NCBI GenBank assembly: GCA_040772005.1
Contig: JAXGYZ010000011.1
Coordinates: 124,001 to 188,000, forward strand
DNA from: MWBF01 sp040772005
GTDB taxonomy: Bacteria; Chloroflexota; Anaerolineae; CG2-30-64-16
Reading direction: 5' to 3'
DNA length: 64,000 nucleotides
The position numbers and the translations under genes were made by a program. A model generated the notes under the pieces. It did not search any database, was not told where the DNA came from, and saw nothing but the letters and a program-made list of their open reading frames with translations. This document shows positions 62,085-64,000 of this stretch, piece by piece. Numbering within the stretch: the first letter of the stretch is position 1; each line of letters begins with the position of its first letter.

Positions 62085-63902
62085 TTACTCCGCCGAAATG
62101 ATGTAATGATAGAACGGCTGTCCGCCTGCAACGACCTCGATTTCCTGGTCCGGATATCGGTCACGCAGGACTTCCTGTAACGCCAGCGCATCGCCCTCGG
62201 TCACGGGCGCGCCGTAGTAGAGCGTGATAACCTCCAGGTCGGCCGCGTGCATTTGTTCGAGCAGGGTCGCGGCAACGCTGGCGGCATCGGGGCCGGTGGT
62301 GGTCAGCGTATCGTTCAGCAGGCCGATGACGTCTCCCGCATGCACCTGGATGCCGTCGAAGGCGGCGTCCTGCACGGCCACCGTCACCTCGCCGGTCTCG
62401 ACGCTCTTGAGCGCGGCCTGCATGGCGCGCACGTTGGTGTCGAGGCTGGCGTGCGGGTTGAGCGACAGGAGCGCGCTGATGCCCTGGGGCACGCTCTTGC
62501 TGGGCACGACGACGGCATTCTTGCCCTCCTGGGCCGCGAGCGCCTGGGCCTGCCCGGCGGCCATCACGATGTTGCCGTTGTTCGGCAGGATGATGATCTC
62601 CGCCACCGGCAGCTTGCGTACGCCTTCCAGCAGGTCTTGCGTGCTCGGATTCATCGTCTGTCCGCCGGAGATGACCACGTGCGCGCCCATGCTGCGGAAG
62701 ACCTGAGACAGCCCGTCGCCGGGCGCGACGACAACGATCCCCGGACCTTCGATGGGGCCGGTGAAGGTTTCCTCCGCTGCGACAGCCGGTGACGGCTCAA
62801 CCTGAAGGGTGTCCAGGGCTGTCTCGAAGCGCGGGGGCAGCGGGTCATAGCCCGCGGGCATCTCCGGAATGGACATGTCGTCCATGTTCTCGACCACGAC
62901 GTCGGTCACGAAGCCGAGGCTGACTGCGTACGTGAGTGCGATGCCGGGGTCGGGCACATGGACGTGGACCTTGACGAGTTGCTCGTCCCCTTCGACGAGG
63001 GGGCAATCGCCCATGGCGGTGATGTGCTCGCGAATTGCGGCGACATCGAGCGGGCCTTTGCCCTCGACGAGGAACTGCACGTCGAACCCGTAGACCAGCT
63101 TGGGCAGCTCGCGCTGGCCCTTCGCCGGCCGTGGGGCCGCGGCTGCCCCGATACGCGCTCCCTCTGCACCGGCAGCCTCTGCGGCAGCCTGGGGGGCCTC
63201 CGCCATTTCGCCCAGCAGCCCGCGCTGGATGCCTTCCAGGATGAAGAACAGGCCCTTGCCGCCGCTGTCCACCTTGCCCGCCTGGGCGAGCACGGGCAGC
63301 AGTTTGGGCGTGTTGGCGACGGCTTCATCGGCGGCGCGCACCGTGCGCGCCAGGACGAAGCGCAGGTCGTCCTCCAGTTGCGCAGCGCTTTCCGCCGCGG
63401 CCGCGGCCTCGCGCACGACCGTCAGGATGGTGCCTTCGACAGGGCGGTTGACGCCGCGATAGGCGATGCGGCTGCCCTCGGCCAGCGCTTCCGCAAAGGT
63501 GCGGCCGCTGAGCGAGGTCTGGTCATCCAGGCTGCGCGAGATGCCGCGCAGGATCTGCGAGAGGATGACGCCGGAGTTGCCGCGCGCGCCCATCAGGGCA
63601 CCATGCGCCGCGGCCTTCGCGACCGTGCCGACCGCGCGCACCTGTTCATCGGTGATTTCGCGGCACGCTGACTTCATCGTCAGGAGCATGTTCGTGCCGG
63701 TGTCGCCATCCGGCACGGGGAACACATTCAGTGCGTTGACAATCTCGTGGTGGCGCTCCAGCCAGGTCAGGCCGGCATTCAGCAGGTCGCGCCAGCGTAC
63801 CCCGTCAATCGTCAGGATGGGTTCCGCGGCCTGTGCCGGGCCAGGGTGGGCTGTCTCCCGTGGAGGCTGATTGCTCGCCCCGGGGATGTCTGTTGCCGTC
63901 AA
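62085..63902 (-). CDS. fakA: FakA-like (YloV) DAK2-domain kinase
   Basis: 605 residues. TTG start at 63902 with GAGGAG 8 nt upstream. DAK2 domain at the N-terminus: ALNVFPVPDGDTGTNMLLTM, then GARGNSGVILSQILRGIS, then the C-terminal VYGFDVQFLVEGKGPLDVAA and IILPNNGNIVMAAGQAQALA of the YloV/FakA family. Kinase for exogenous fatty acids in family members; with DegV (FakB) and YloU it makes the usual trio. Confidence 0.92.
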   Translation of the reverse strand: MTATDIPGASNQPPRETAHPGPAQAAEPILTIDGVRWRDLLNAGLTWLERHHEIVNALNVFPVPDGDTGTNMLLTMKSACREITDEQVRAVGTVAKAAAHGALMGARGNSGVILSQILRGISRSLDDQTSLSGRTFAEALAEGSRIAYRGVNRPVEGTILTVVREAAAAAESAAQLEDDLRFVLARTVRAADEAVANTPKLLPVLAQAGKVDSGGKGLFFILEGIQRGLLGEMAEAPQAAAEAAGAEGARIGAAAAPRPAKGQRELPKLVYGFDVQFLVEGKGPLDVAAIREHITAMGDCPLVEGDEQLVKVHVHVPDPGIALTYAVSLGFVTDVVVENMDDMSIPEMPAGYDPLPPRFETALDTLQVEPSPAVAAEETFTGPIEGPGIVVVAPGDGLSQVFRSMGAHVVISGGQTMNPSTQDLLEGVRKLPVAEIIILPNNGNIVMAAGQAQALAAQEGKNAVVVPSKSVPQGISALLSLNPHASLDTNVRAMQAALKSVETGEVTVAVQDAAFDGIQVHAGDVIGLLNDTLTTTGPDAASVAATLLEQMHAADLEVITLYYGAPVTEGDALALQEVLRDRYPDQEIEVVAGGQPFYHYIISAE

Positions 63903-63933
63903 CGTACTACTCCTCGGCTGAAAGTATAGTAAC

Positions 63934-64000
63934 TATGCATTATCGCTCAACATGCGCAAGCCCTGGACATGCACGTTCACTTCGGCCACCGGGATGCCGA
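63934..64000 (-). CDS. Asp23/YloU-like protein, C-terminal fragment (runs off window)
   Basis: Minus strand, reading GIPVAEVNVHVQGLRMLSDN then A, TAG stop at 63936-63934, matching the C-terminus of Asp23/YloU. The start lies beyond base 64000. Directly upstream of fakA, as in yloU-yloV pairs. Confidence 0.75.

Overview
The window is GC-rich, gene-dense bacterial chromosome. It carries a division/cell-wall (dcw) cluster, rpoBC, the str, S10, spc and alpha ribosomal superoperon, and a housekeeping tail. Zinc-type S14, a long L24 with a C-terminal zinc ribbon, single-chain beta and beta' subunits with large lineage-specific insertions, and a YloU-FakA-DegV-RecG-CoaD block together suggest a Chloroflexota member, perhaps Anaerolineae-like. 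This is inference from gene content and order; no similarity search was run.

Layout. (1) 1-10620, minus strand: mraZ-rsmH-ftsL-like-ftsI-murF-mraY-unknown-murD-ftsW-murG (murG runs off the left edge). murE is absent from its usual place. (2) 10621-11032: divergent promoters for mraZ and rpoB, and a terminator-like hairpin just before rpoB. (3) 11033-20087: rpoB and rpoC, both with unusual insertions. (4) 20291-25129: rpsL, rpsG, fusA, tuf. (5) 25203-43102: rpsJ to rplQ in near-canonical order, including secY, adk, map and rpoA, then truA, rplM and rpsI; infA is absent between map and rpmJ. (6) 43208-50680: accessory genes in mixed orientation (MogA/MoaB-like, a glycoside-hydrolase-like protein, a PIG-L deacetylase, a Clp-type ATPase with a decayed first ATPase site, GP-PDE, AMMECR1, an NPCBM-like protein). 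(7) 50934-64000, minus strand: a long run from YloU through fakA, degV, recG, coaD, a coiled-coil protein, DUF177, rpmF, fabD, fabG, Asp23, nusB and tatB to a TatB-TatC fusion, ending with a cPGS-family GTPase.

The most striking feature is a family of about a dozen 70-115 bp palindromic elements. Their arms are imperfect tandem repeats of about 7 bp (9 bp in one case). Each element has its own repeat unit, but the two arms within an element remain complementary. In the ribosomal superoperon they fill the gap from one gene's stop codon to near the next gene's ribosome binding site (before rpoC, rplC, rplB, rplP, secY, rpsD, rpoA, rplM and the mogA-like gene). Three more lie in frame inside rpoC and are translated as part of beta'. 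The window also holds perfect-stem hairpins at transcription-unit ends and several GTG/TTG starts set by clear Shine-Dalgarno sequences.
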